The notes: generated by a model from the sequence alone, not told the origin. Counted from the stretch's first letter, positions 9,276 to 17,655 are shown. The stretch: 64,000 bases of DNA from JBFONV01 sp040779335 (GCA_040779335.1 JBFONV010000004.1:439787-503786); one strand, 5' to 3'. Made by a program: numbers and translations.

Positions 9276-9463
9276 GGTGTTTGTCCTTTAATATATTCGT
9301 TGTAACAAGTGTCATCCAGCGTAAATGGGCAAAAGCCACCATATAAACCAACTTTTTACTTTTGTTGTTAACATTTTTGTTCTCGTTAATTATATCAATT
9401 TCATCAATTATTACTTTACGCACCAGACTTTTTTACTTAAAAGTTACCGAGCCCAAAACGAAA

Positions 9464-9489
9464 AAAACCCGCCTAATTAAGCGGGTTTT
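9464..9489 (-). terminator. trp attenuator terminator (regions 3:4)
   Basis: Read on the minus strand: AAAACCCGC, an 8-base loop, GCGGGTTTT, followed by more T residues (seven in a row). The 9-bp stem lies between the leader peptide and the DAHP synthase start. Its left arm (9481-9487) can instead pair with 9534-9540 (GTGGGTT with AACCCGC, 7 bp including one G-U), which is the antiterminator. Confidence 0.9.
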
Positions 9490-9530
9490 CTGAATTCTTT
9501 CTGTGTATAAATTTTACATACAAACAAAGT

Positions 9531-9555
9531 CACAACCCACTTATGTAGAGTTATG
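9531..9555 (-). promoter_or_regulatory. trp attenuator regions 1:2 (protector hairpin)
   Basis: Immediately after the Trp codons, minus-strand CATAACTC (9555-9548) pairs over 8 bp, including G-U pairs, with GGGTTGTG (9538-9531). Region 2 overlaps the strand that forms the antiterminator with region 3, so ribosome stalling at the Trp codons would free it. This is the textbook layout of translation-coupled attenuation; the pairing was found by eye. Confidence 0.75.
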
Positions 9556-9597
9556 CCACCACCAAATCAGAGAAATAGTTTGTTTTGTTTGTATCAT
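9541..9597 (-). CDS. trpL: trp operon leader peptide
   Basis: An 18-codon ORF, MIQTKQTISLIWWWHNST, with three consecutive Trp codons (9556-9564) shortly before the stop. A GGA lies 8 bases before the ATG. Short length, Trp run, position ahead of a hairpin that ends in a T run, and competing downstream pairings identify it as the attenuation leader of the DAHP synthase-trp operon. When charged Trp-tRNA is scarce the ribosome stalls on the Trp codons, region 2 pairs with region 3 and the terminator does not form. Confidence 0.92.
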   Translation of the reverse strand: MIQTKQTISLIWWWHNST

Positions 9598-9659
9598 TAT
9601 CAATTCCATCACAGTAAACTTGTACTAAGCAAATTTAATCCCCTATAGAAGACCTCAAA

Positions 9660-10529
9660 ATGGATGCTATGTCAACCGTTGAATCACATGATTTTTCAAA
9701 TCTTAGAGTTGACCTACATAGTCATACCAACTGCTCAGACGGTGGTCTGTCACCCCAAGCCTTGATAGATCGCGCGGTTAACTTTCAAATTGATGTTTTG
9801 GCGATCACAGATCATGACACCGTTGCGGGATTAGATATTGCTAAAGATTATATTTTAGAAAAAAATGTTCCGTTAAAGTTAATAGAAGGTATCGAAATAT
9901 CAACGCTTTGGCATGGTTTTGAAATACATATCGTTGGGTTAAACATTGATAAAAATAACCCTCAACTAGTGGAACTTATTAACGAACAACAGGCGCGACG
10001 TGAAATACGCGCAACCACGATGGGGGAAAAGTTAACCAAATGTGGATTTCCGGATATTTATACCTTGGCAAAAGAGATGGCAGGGGATGGGTCGATAACC
10101 CGAGCGCATTTTGCCAAAGTCCTACACCAACAAGGCAAAGTGAACAACTTGCAGGCAGCATTTGATAAATATATTGGTAAAGGTCAGCGAGCTTATGTAG
10201 CACCTAAGTGGTGTAGTATTGACGAGGCGGTCGACGTTATTCATCAAGCAGGAGGTCACGCGGTGATGGCCCATCCTATTCGTTATGATTTATCAGCAAA
10301 GTGGTTACGTAGGCTGATTGTGCAATTCAAAGAAGACGGGGGGGACGGTTTAGAAGCGGTCTTGCCTCAAATGAATCCAGAGCAGCGACGACTTATGGTA
10401 AGCTATTGTTTGGAATATGATTTATATGCTTCGTTAGGTTCAGATTTTCATTATCCAAGCAAATGGAGTGATTTAGGACGTAATTTGTATTTACCCGAGA
10501 ATGTGCAACCTATATGGACGCATTGGTAA
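9660..10529 (+). CDS. rnm: RNase AM, PHP-domain 5'-3' exoribonuclease / nucleoside 3',5'-bisphosphate phosphatase
   Basis: 289 residues, the usual YciV/TrpH length. PHP-domain metal ligands are visible in DLHSHTNCSDG, ITDHDT, HAVMAHPIRY and GSDFHYP. The E. coli homologue trims the 5' ends of 5S, 16S and 23S rRNA and hydrolyses 3',5'-bisphosphorylated nucleotides. It diverges from the trp operon, as in enteric bacteria where it was once called trpH. A second in-frame ATG at codon 4 is possible. TTGTAC (18-base spacer) TATAGA lies just upstream and could be its promoter. Confidence 0.9.
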   Translation: MDAMSTVESHDFSNLRVDLHSHTNCSDGGLSPQALIDRAVNFQIDVLAITDHDTVAGLDIAKDYILEKNVPLKLIEGIEISTLWHGFEIHIVGLNIDKNNPQLVELINEQQARREIRATTMGEKLTKCGFPDIYTLAKEMAGDGSITRAHFAKVLHQQGKVNNLQAAFDKYIGKGQRAYVAPKWCSIDEAVDVIHQAGGHAVMAHPIRYDLSAKWLRRLIVQFKEDGGDGLEAVLPQMNPEQRRLMVSYCLEYDLYASLGSDFHYPSKWSDLGRNLYLPENVQPIWTHW

Positions 10530-10586
10530 TAACGTAGGCGTTAACGATTATACTTGTGGTAAACAATTAACATTAGGATTGAAAGT

Positions 10587-11207
10587 ATGAGCCAGTTTTT
10601 CTATGTACATCCAGATAATCCGCAGCAACGTTTAATGAAACAAGCGGCGGCTATGATCCATGAAGGGGCGGTGATCGTCTATCCCACCGACTCAGGTTAT
10701 GCCTTGGGTTGTCATATTGGTGATAAAAAAGCGTTAGAGCGCATTTGCCAGATCCGCGATATAGAAAAAACCCATAATTTCACCTTAGTGTGTCGTGATT
10801 TAGCCGAAATTTCCGAATATGCCCGCGTTGAAAATGCCGCTTTTAGGTTGATAAAAGCCAATACGCCTGGCGCCTATACCTTTATTTTTAAGGCAACCAA
10901 AGAAGTGCCTAAACGGTTGATGAACCCTAAAAAAAGAACCATAGGTATTCGAATTCCTAATAATGCTATCGCACAGGCCTTGTTAGCAGAATTGGGTGAG
11001 CCAATTATGTCAACAACCTTGATCATGCCAGATGAAGATATGGCGGAATATGATCCTGAACATATCCGAGATATATTGGAACGCCGTGTTGATTTGATTT
11101 TAAATGGCGGTTATTTAGGTGAGAAACCGACAACTGTTATTGATTTTTCTGAAAGTGAAGGCGAAATTATACGCGTTGGTGAAGGGGATCCCACTCCTTT
11201 TGAATAA
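10587..11207 (+). CDS. yciO: YciO, Sua5/YrdC-family protein
   Basis: 206 residues, the same length as E. coli YciO and with the same opening (MSQFFYVHPDNPQQRLM) and the nucleotide/bicarbonate-binding segment PTDSGYALGC. The family makes threonylcarbamoyl-AMP; YciO is a paralogue of TsaC with much weaker or uncertain activity, so the role is best left open. It lies 57 bases after rnm and 20 before scpA in a plus-strand run. SD-like AGGATTGAAAG precedes the ATG. Confidence 0.9.
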   Translation: MSQFFYVHPDNPQQRLMKQAAAMIHEGAVIVYPTDSGYALGCHIGDKKALERICQIRDIEKTHNFTLVCRDLAEISEYARVENAAFRLIKANTPGAYTFIFKATKEVPKRLMNPKKRTIGIRIPNNAIAQALLAELGEPIMSTTLIMPDEDMAEYDPEHIRDILERRVDLILNGGYLGEKPTTVIDFSESEGEIIRVGEGDPTPFE

Positions 11208-11227
11208 TGCAGTTGTGATATTTTACT

Positions 11228-12097
11228 ATGGTCAATAAAACCATGCATCAAGACGCTAAACAACACCATCCTGTCAAAAAAATCAAAGAGAGTGAACAGG
11301 GCGAAATGGTGCAACAAGTTTTACCGTTTGCGCTGATACGTGGTGAAGCCGTTGTTGAAAAACCAAAAGATTTATTTATTCCTCCCGATGCGTTAGAAAT
11401 ATTTCTGGAAACGTTTGAGGGACCATTAGATTTGCTGTTATACCTCATTCGCAAACAAAAATTTGATATTTTGGATCTGCCCATCTCTCCGATAACTCAG
11501 CAGTACATGGAGTATGTGGAATTGATGAAGAACGTCAAATTAGAATTAGCAGCAGAATACTTAGTGATGGCAGCAATTTTAGCGGAAATAAAGTCTAAGC
11601 TATTACTACCTAAGCAGATTATTGAAGAGGAAGAAGTCGACCCTCGTGCTGAACTTGTTAGGCGGTTGCAAGAATATGAAGTCATAAAGCAAGCGGCGCA
11701 AAAAATTGATGACTTGCCGCGAGTAGAGCGCGATACTCACATTGCACATGTGGCACTCGCCGAAAATTTTCATGTTCGTACTATCGATGCGGATGTTGAC
11801 TTTAATGACTTACTAAGCGCTCTAAAAGACGTGATGAAACGTACCCAGGCTTTTGAACATCATCATATCCACAAAGAATCATTGTCTACTCGTGAGCGCA
11901 TGTCAGCGGTATTAAAACGTTTGAAAAATACCACTGAAAACGCGCCTTTTGTCGCTTTTAGTGAGTTGTTTACCCATAAAGAAGGTCGACAGGGAGTAAT
12001 CGTTACTTTTTTAGCGATATTGGAATTAATCAAAGAATCTTTAATCGAATGTGTCCAATGTGAAGTACAAGGGCAATTGCAAGTGAAGCTTAAATAA
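11228..12097 (+). CDS. scpA: segregation and condensation protein A
   Basis: 289 residues, kleisin-type subunit that bridges SMC-like heads and binds ScpB in chromosome condensation. The conserved N-terminal block PPDALEIFLETFEGPLDLLL and the following LAAEYLVMAAILAEIKSKLLLP segment mark the family. The first ATG (11228) has no clear ribosome site; the ATG at 11306 (MVQQVLPFALIRGE) follows a GGG and resembles the start of relatives, so up to 26 N-terminal residues may be non-coding. It overlaps scpB by one base (TAATG). Confidence 0.9.
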   Translation: MVNKTMHQDAKQHHPVKKIKESEQGEMVQQVLPFALIRGEAVVEKPKDLFIPPDALEIFLETFEGPLDLLLYLIRKQKFDILDLPISPITQQYMEYVELMKNVKLELAAEYLVMAAILAEIKSKLLLPKQIIEEEEVDPRAELVRRLQEYEVIKQAAQKIDDLPRVERDTHIAHVALAENFHVRTIDADVDFNDLLSALKDVMKRTQAFEHHHIHKESLSTRERMSAVLKRLKNTTENAPFVAFSELFTHKEGRQGVIVTFLAILELIKESLIECVQCEVQGQLQVKLK

Positions 12098-12654
12098 TGC
12101 GTCAAATCAGCGATGACAAATTAAAACAATTAGTGGAAGCCGCGTTATTTGTCGCTGACAGTCCACTATCGTTGGCCGATATTAAGCTAGTGTTATTAGC
12201 CGAATATAAGGTCAATAAAAAACGTATTCTTGCCGCCCTTGAACGGTTAACACAAGATTATCAAAATCGTGGTGTCGAATTGATTAAAGTCGCCAAGGGC
12301 TATCGTTTTCAAACAATAACCTCATTAAGCGATGATTTAGCAACCTTATTTAAAGAGCGAACGCCACGATATTCTCGGGCATTGCTAGAAACTTTAGCCT
12401 TGATTGCCTACAAACAACCGATTACGCGTGGCGAAATAGAAGATATTCGTGGTGTCGCTGTCAGTAGTTATATTATGAAAACATTACTTGAGCGCGATTG
12501 GGTCAAAATGGCGGGACATAAAGAAGTGCCCGGACGGCCAGCGCTTTATGTAACTACCGATGAGTTTTTAGATTATTTCTCCTTAAGCTCATTAACACAA
12601 CTGCCTGAATTAATGCCACTACCCGAAATATCAATTGCTGAAACAATTGAATAA
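12097..12654 (+). CDS. scpB: segregation and condensation protein B
   Basis: 185 residues, the typical ScpB length with two winged-helix domains: the first around VEAALFVADSPLSLADI, the second around LETLALIAYKQPITRGEIEDIRGV and the RGVAVSSYIMKTLLERDWVK segment. It dimerises and binds ScpA. Its start shares a base with the scpA stop, so the pair is translationally coupled. The C-terminal tail is short, unlike longer enteric-relative versions. Confidence 0.93.
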   Translation: MRQISDDKLKQLVEAALFVADSPLSLADIKLVLLAEYKVNKKRILAALERLTQDYQNRGVELIKVAKGYRFQTITSLSDDLATLFKERTPRYSRALLETLALIAYKQPITRGEIEDIRGVAVSSYIMKTLLERDWVKMAGHKEVPGRPALYVTTDEFLDYFSLSSLTQLPELMPLPEISIAETIE

Positions 12655-12764
12655 ATATTTTATAATAGGTTTAGGTCAACAGACCCTAACTAACATTGAG
12701 TCAGAAGTGTAGCCCCAGATTGATTGATGGTGCGTAGCTACTGACGGAAGAGAGCTAAAGACAA
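12655..12764 (+). promoter_or_regulatory. structured leader upstream of rluB
   Basis: Contains TATAAT (12660-12665), a small hairpin TTAGGTC-AACA-GACCCTAA with one bulged base, and a longer imperfect hairpin pairing GTCAG-x4-GTAGC with GCTACTGAC. GGAAGAGAGC provides a ribosome site close to the rluB ATG. TAGGGTCTGTTGA (minus strand of the first hairpin) matches the terminal repeat of the MITE-like element at 1329. Confidence 0.35.
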
Positions 12765-13625
12765 ATGTCTGAAAAATTGCAGAAAGTATTGGCCCGTGCG
12801 GGTAAAGGATCTCGTAGAGAGATGGAAACGGTTATTAGCGGTGGTCGTGTCACTGTTAACGGCAAGGTCGCATTTTTAGGTGATCGTATTGAAGGAAACG
12901 AACAGGTTCGCATCGACGGTCACCCAGTAACGTTAAAAGCGGTAGACGACGATTTGTGCCGGGTTTTGATGTACAACAAGCCTGAAGGTGAAATGTGTAC
13001 TCGTAAAGATCCTGAAGGTCGCCCGACAGTGTTTGATCGGTTACCAAAACTTGACGGTAGTCGTTGGATTGCCGTAGGCCGTTTAGATATAAATACTTCA
13101 GGCATGTTGTTATTTACCACTGATGGTGAATTAGCAAATCGTCTTATGCATCCCTCTCAAAAAGTTGAACGAGAATATGCGGTGCGTGTTTTTGGCGAAG
13201 TTAACGAAGCTATGCTGCAAACCTTGCGTACAGGGGTGAAATTAGAAGATGGTTTGGCACGCTTTCAAAAAATAAAATATAACGGTGGTGAAGGACGCAA
13301 TCATTGGTTCCATGTCGTTTTATCTGAAGGGCGTAATCGTGAAGTGCGTCGACTTTGGGAAAGTCAGGACGTACAAGTGAGCCGTTTGATCCGTGTACGT
13401 TACGGCGATATGGAAATGAAACGTCAATTACCGCTGGGTGGTTGGACTGAACTTGGGCTAAAAGACGTCAATTATTATCGTAAATTAGTTAATTTACCTC
13501 CTGAAACACAAAGCAAAGTTAAAGTTGATGAAAAAGCGATGGATAATGCGAAGAGTCGTCGTATTCGCCGTTCGGTGAAAAAGCATCAACAACGTCATCA
13601 GCAAGCCACTCGAAGACGTCGATAG
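12765..13625 (+). CDS. rluB: 23S rRNA pseudouridine(2605) synthase
   Basis: 286 residues. An N-terminal S4 RNA-binding domain (residues 3-45, EKLQKVLARAGKGSRREM) is followed by the RsuA-type catalytic domain; D108 in VGRLDINTSG is the nucleophile. The basic C-terminal tail (repeated R/K/H/Q) is typical of RluB and separates it from RluE and RsuA. It modifies U2605 in the peptidyl-transferase region of 23S rRNA. Position after scpAB is conserved in many gammaproteobacteria. Confidence 0.92.
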   Translation: MSEKLQKVLARAGKGSRREMETVISGGRVTVNGKVAFLGDRIEGNEQVRIDGHPVTLKAVDDDLCRVLMYNKPEGEMCTRKDPEGRPTVFDRLPKLDGSRWIAVGRLDINTSGMLLFTTDGELANRLMHPSQKVEREYAVRVFGEVNEAMLQTLRTGVKLEDGLARFQKIKYNGGEGRNHWFHVVLSEGRNREVRRLWESQDVQVSRLIRVRYGDMEMKRQLPLGGWTELGLKDVNYYRKLVNLPPETQSKVKVDEKAMDNAKSRRIRRSVKKHQQRHQQATRRRR

Positions 13626-13633
13626 TATCTCAA

Positions 13634-13727
13634 ACTTAGCCAACCTTAGCTTATTTTTGTCGATTATATTGACGCAGTAATTTTACTGGTTGATTTTACT
13701 CGGTAACGCCAATGAGGTAGGCTAAGT
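13634..13727. repeat. long-range inverted repeat between rluB and rnd
   Basis: ACTTAGCCAACCT (13634-13646) is mirrored by AGGTAGGCTAAGT (13715-13727), 12 of 13 positions pairing, with a 68-base spacer. There is no T run directly after the right arm, so it is not an obvious intrinsic terminator. Confidence 0.45.
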
Positions 13728-13794
13728 GATGGTGATTGCAGTAATCATCGTACGCTATTATTTATGTTCATGTAGTTGAAGACTAGGGGATTAT

Positions 13795-14994
13795 GTGTCT
13801 AATTGTGATGTAGAGACAGGAATGTTGAAAAAAGAAAACGTTAAATCGACTCATCTAGAAAAACATTATATTAAAGATCCCCAGTCGCTCATCGAACTTT
13901 GTCGGCGTTATGAGCAATCTGAGATGCTAGCCATAGATACCGAGTTTGTAAGAACACGAACGCTCTATCCTAAGTTAGGGCTGTTACAAATTAATAACGG
14001 TGAACATTTAGCCCTTATCGATCCCATTCATATCGACGATCTATCGCCGTTTTGGCAATTATTATCAAATCCCAATATTGTAAAAGTATTACATGCTTGC
14101 TCTGAAGATTTAGAAGTGTTTTTAACTGCGGCAAACTGTAAACCAGTTAACCTCATTGATAGCCAGATCATGATGTCCTTCTTAGGGCATGGACTGTCAA
14201 TAGGATATGCAGCGATGATCAAACATTACTTTGATATCGAATTAGATAAGTCTGAATCACGCACCGATTGGACTAAAAGGCCGTTGTCAGAGAAGCAATT
14301 ACGTTATGCGCAGGCCGATGTTGAGTTTTTATATCGTGCTTACCCGAAAATATTGACCGAAATTCAAGACACACCTTGGTTGGTTGCGGCGCAGCAAGAA
14401 ACGCAATTGTTGATCGAGAAAAAGTTCAGCCCAATTGATACAGAACAACTCCATCGAAATGTCAAAATGAGCTGGCGTTTAAACCCTAAACAACTTTGTT
14501 TATTAAAAGCATTGGCGATATGGCGATATGAACAGGCACAAAAAAGAGATATGCCCATCGGCTTTATTGCCAAAGACAATACCTTGTTAGGACTGGCCCA
14601 ACATAATCCCAAAAGCATTGGCGCTATGGCTAATATTGAAGGGGTTGATGTGCTTGATATTCGACATAAAGGGAAAGCAATGTTGGCAGTACTAAACCAA
14701 GCAAGCCTGATTGAAGCACAACATTACCCAGAAAAAATAGTACGCTTGGATGAATATCCAGGGTACAAACAAATTTTTAAAAAAGTTAAAAACTTCATCG
14801 CCGACATCGGTGAGCAAAGTGGTCAAACGGTCGAAAATTTAGCGTCTAAAAAGCAAATAAATCAATTTTTAGCTCAACATTTCAAACTTAATGACGGTAG
14901 CAATAATTCCGATGTTATTGATATTATGGTTGATTGGCGATTCGATTTATTCGGCAAGCGCTTACAAGAATTTGCCAATAACGATTTCAAATAA
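13795..14994 (+). CDS. rnd: ribonuclease D
   Basis: 399 residues. DEDD 3'-5' exonuclease that trims tRNA and other small RNA 3' ends. D48 and E50 are in AIDTEFVR, the next Asp in HACSEDLEVF, and the last in YAQADVEFLY. A C-terminal HRDC domain follows (LNPKQLCLLKALAIWRYEQA). The start is GTG, preceded by AGGGGA five bases upstream; an ATG at codon 10 is the alternative. Synteny with ycgL downstream is as in Shewanella and enteric relatives. Confidence 0.92.
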   Translation: MSNCDVETGMLKKENVKSTHLEKHYIKDPQSLIELCRRYEQSEMLAIDTEFVRTRTLYPKLGLLQINNGEHLALIDPIHIDDLSPFWQLLSNPNIVKVLHACSEDLEVFLTAANCKPVNLIDSQIMMSFLGHGLSIGYAAMIKHYFDIELDKSESRTDWTKRPLSEKQLRYAQADVEFLYRAYPKILTEIQDTPWLVAAQQETQLLIEKKFSPIDTEQLHRNVKMSWRLNPKQLCLLKALAIWRYEQAQKRDMPIGFIAKDNTLLGLAQHNPKSIGAMANIEGVDVLDIRHKGKAMLAVLNQASLIEAQHYPEKIVRLDEYPGYKQIFKKVKNFIADIGEQSGQTVENLASKKQINQFLAQHFKLNDGSNNSDVIDIMVDWRFDLFGKRLQEFANNDFK

Positions 14995-15132
14995 CTATTG
15001 CTTTTGCGTAATGATAAAAATGGTTACGTTTAAGGGGAATGTTTTAGCGATAAAATACGTGAACACTGGCTCAAGGGCATGTTATATTTATCTTCTGTAC
15101 TTTCTAAATTCTCTCTAACATAGGTCTGCATT

Positions 15133-15426
15133 ATGCTGTGTGCAATATACAAAAGTCTAAGAAAAGAACAAACCTATTTATTTGTTAAGCAACGAGATGA
15201 CTTTTCATCTGTCCCCGATGCGTTAATGACAACGTTCGGGACACCAATGTTGGTGACTATGATTAATTTAGCTACTAAAGAAAAGTTAGCCATGGCTGAT
15301 CTTGAGAAAGTGAAAACGAATCTCGTCGAGCAAGGCTTCTATTTACAATTGCCGCCGCCACAAGAAAATTTACTTGACCAACATAGAGAGCACATGAAAG
15401 TACAGTCGTTACAAGGTAAAGCATAA
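15133..15426 (+). CDS. ycgL: YcgL-family protein
   Basis: 97 residues, a small cytoplasmic protein with the family landmarks AIYKSLRKEQTYLFV at the start and GFYLQLPPP near the end. The molecular function is unknown; a compact alpha/beta fold is known for the family. It is followed directly by the transglycosylase gene (TAATATG), so the two are cotranscribed. Confidence 0.9.
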   Translation: MLCAIYKSLRKEQTYLFVKQRDDFSSVPDALMTTFGTPMLVTMINLATKEKLAMADLEKVKTNLVEQGFYLQLPPPQENLLDQHREHMKVQSLQGKA

Positions 15427-15427
15427 T

Positions 15428-16516
15428 ATGTGTCTAACTAAATTCAGTATTTATAAGCCAATAAGTTCAATATTCAAAGGTGTTGCCATTAACGGGTTGG
15501 CACTTGCTTTAACGTTATTCTCCGCAACAAGCATTGCTGTTGATACTCAACTCGATGCCAAGAAGCCCTCTTTTGAGCAATATATTGACAATATTAAAGC
15601 AGAAGCCTTGGCAAAAGGTTTTTCTCAAGCATTGCTTGATGAGAGTTTTGCTCATGTTCAATATCATCCTCGTGCGGTGGCTGCCGATAAAAATCAACCT
15701 GAGTTTGTTGAAACGCTTGATACCTACTTACCTAAGCGGGTTCCTGATTGGAAGGTAAAGCGCGCTCGAGAAATGTATAAAACCCATCAGGTACTGTTAA
15801 GTGACATTGGTGAAAAATACCATGTTCAACCGAGGTTTATTGTCGCTCTATGGGGGCTAGAAACAAACTTTGGACGCATAATGGGCAATTATAATGTTAT
15901 TTCAGCGTTATCAACCTTAGCGTATGAAGGGCGACGAGAAGCGTTTTTCAAGAAGCAGTTATGGGCAGCGTTAACGATATTAGACCAAGGTCATGTGCGA
16001 GTAGAAGACATGAAAGGTTCATGGGCTGGCGCTATGGGACAAAATCAGTTTATGCCAACCTCATTTGTTAGCTACGCGGTAGACGGAGATGGCGATGGTA
16101 AAAAAGATATTTGGTCAAATCAAACCGATGTATTTGCATCAATGGCCAATTATTTGAAAAGAGAAGGTTGGAGTGATGACTTAACGTGGGGAAGACAGGT
16201 TAAGTTACCTGAAAATTTTGATGTTTCTTTAGCGATTCCGAAAAATACTGGCAGTCGTAAAAATTGGCTAAAGGCATGGCAAGAAAGAGAAAAAACTTTA
16301 GCACAATGGCAAGCATTGGGCATACGTCGCATTGATGGTACCGATTTACCACGTGTCGATATTAAGGCCGCATTAGTCTTCCCTGACGACGAACATGGCC
16401 GTGTTTATTTAGCTTACGACAATTATAAAAGCCTGATGCATTGGAACTTGTCTTATTATTTCGTTAGTTCAGTAGGACACTTGTCTGATCGCATTAAATT
16501 TCCACCGGTAAACTAA
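15428..16516 (+). CDS. periplasmic lytic murein transglycosylase (MltB/SLT_2 type)
   Basis: 362 residues. A signal peptide ends around residue 37 (hydrophobic GVAINGLALALTLFSATSIA), with no lipobox cysteine, so a soluble periplasmic form is expected rather than a lipoprotein. E145 in ALWGLETNFG is the catalytic glutamate; GSWAGAMGQNQFMPTSF is the second signature. It cleaves the MurNAc-GlcNAc bond giving anhydro-muropeptides. No C-terminal peptidoglycan-binding domain is visible. It is linked to ycgL and ycgN in one transcription unit. Confidence 0.9.
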   Translation: MCLTKFSIYKPISSIFKGVAINGLALALTLFSATSIAVDTQLDAKKPSFEQYIDNIKAEALAKGFSQALLDESFAHVQYHPRAVAADKNQPEFVETLDTYLPKRVPDWKVKRAREMYKTHQVLLSDIGEKYHVQPRFIVALWGLETNFGRIMGNYNVISALSTLAYEGRREAFFKKQLWAALTILDQGHVRVEDMKGSWAGAMGQNQFMPTSFVSYAVDGDGDGKKDIWSNQTDVFASMANYLKREGWSDDLTWGRQVKLPENFDVSLAIPKNTGSRKNWLKAWQEREKTLAQWQALGIRRIDGTDLPRVDIKAALVFPDDEHGRVYLAYDNYKSLMHWNLSYYFVSSVGHLSDRIKFPPVN

Positions 16517-16530
16517 CTCAATTGAACACA

Positions 16531-17073
16531 ATGAAAAATAAACAAAAATCTTCAAAAAAAACAGCCGCTACTGTTGAGCCTTTTTGGCAAACCAAAACAC
16601 TTAGTGAAATGTCGCGTCAGGAGTGGGAATCATTATGTGATGGCTGTGCAAAATGTTGTTTACATAAATTTATTGATGATGAACATACAAATGACGATAC
16701 GGAGTTAATGCCGACAGATCACCTTAAAGAAGGTGAAGAAATGGCTTATTCAAATATTGTTTGTTATTTACTGAATGATAAAACATGCCAATGCTCTCAA
16801 TATGACAAACGAACTAGCTTAGTGCCCGATTGTGTACAGTTGACGCAAGACAACCTAGACGACGTATTTTTTATGCCGCCCAGTTGTGCATACCGTCGAT
16901 TAAATGAAGGGCGTGGTTTACCATCGTGGCATCCTTTGCTGCATAACGGCAAAAAATCAGCGATGCATAAAGCGGGAATGTCAGTGCGCGGCAAAGTGAT
17001 TAAGGATGATGATGTCGAATTAGAGGACTTTGAAGATCATATTGTCCTTTGGCCGCTCAATGATATCGATTAA
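16531..17073 (+). CDS. ycgN: YcgN-family (UPF0260) CxxCxxCC-cluster protein
   Basis: About 180 residues. Motifs FWQTKTLSEMSRQEWESLCDG, CAKCC, CQCSQY and SCAYRRLNEGRGLPSWHPLL are those of YcgN. The cysteine cluster (CDGCAKCC) places it in the YkgJ-like metal-binding superfamily; its reaction is unknown. Compared with the E. coli protein there is an acidic insertion of roughly 18 residues (DEHTNDDTELMPTDHLKEGE region) after LHKFID. The frame opens at TTG 16522; the ATG at 16531 is used here, and neither has a strong ribosome site. Confidence 0.87.
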   Translation: MKNKQKSSKKTAATVEPFWQTKTLSEMSRQEWESLCDGCAKCCLHKFIDDEHTNDDTELMPTDHLKEGEEMAYSNIVCYLLNDKTCQCSQYDKRTSLVPDCVQLTQDNLDDVFFMPPSCAYRRLNEGRGLPSWHPLLHNGKKSAMHKAGMSVRGKVIKDDDVELEDFEDHIVLWPLNDID

Positions 17074-17136
17074 CTAAATCATATACCTTTTAAATACTAT
17101 ATATCTAATAAGCGCAGTCCGATTGTTGATGCCTGA

Positions 17137-17655
17137 TTATATGGCTTCAAGCTCATTATTATATCGTTGACCGTTTTTAACATAATGTTCTGCTGACGCA
17201 GTCAGCAGTGCTTTGGTGTCGTCATCTAGCGCTTTGACTACTTTTGCCGGTGAACCTATAGCTAAATGACCATCCGGCACAACCATATTCTCAGTTATTA
17301 ACGAATTAGCACCAATTAGGCAAAATTCACCAATTTTAGCGCCGTTTAATATCACAGCATTCATGCCAATCAACGAATTTCTTCCTATGCTGCAGCCATG
17401 TAGCATCACTTTATGAGCGACGGTGACATTATCTCCTACCGATAAAGAATGTCCTTCGTCGACATGCAAAATTGAACCATCCTGAATATTGCTGTTTTCA
17501 CCAATGGTAATAGTCGCCAGATCGGCGCGGATCACAACATTAAACCAAATACTGGCATGTGCTTTTATCTTAGTGTCACCAATAATCGTTGCATTAGGCG
17601 CGATAAAGGTATTGTGCGCAATTTCTGGCGATAATTCTTGGAGTTTATAAATCAT
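17137..17655 (-). CDS. gamma-class carbonic anhydrase-like protein (YrdA/PaaY family)
   Basis: 172 residues composed of left-handed beta-helix hexapeptide repeats (IGDTKI, IGENSN, IGRNSLIGMNAVIL, IGEFCLIGANSLI). The three likely zinc-binding histidines lie in LHVDEGH, VAHKV and MLHGC. Homologues form trimers and bind zinc; some have carbonic anhydrase activity, others only acyl-transferase-like folds. It is monocistronic and faces the plus-strand ycgN. Confidence 0.85.
   Translation of the reverse strand: MIYKLQELSPEIAHNTFIAPNATIIGDTKIKAHASIWFNVVIRADLATITIGENSNIQDGSILHVDEGHSLSVGDNVTVAHKVMLHGCSIGRNSLIGMNAVILNGAKIGEFCLIGANSLITENMVVPDGHLAIGSPAKVVKALDDDTKALLTASAEHYVKNGQRYNNELEAI

Noticed and set aside
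9217..9423. Minus-strand ORF of 68 codons between the attenuator and the DAHP synthase
   Set aside because: It overlaps the start of the DAHP synthase in another frame and has no ribosome site or family resemblance.
9596..9640. Possible TrpR operator (GTACAAGTTTACTGTGAT on the minus strand) upstream of trpL
   Set aside because: Only about 11 of 18 positions match the E. coli operator, and no matching -35/-10 pair could be placed around it. Not called.
14891..15118. 75-codon plus-strand ORF at the end of rnd
   Set aside because: It starts inside rnd in another frame; the rest is AT-rich intergenic sequence with no homology.
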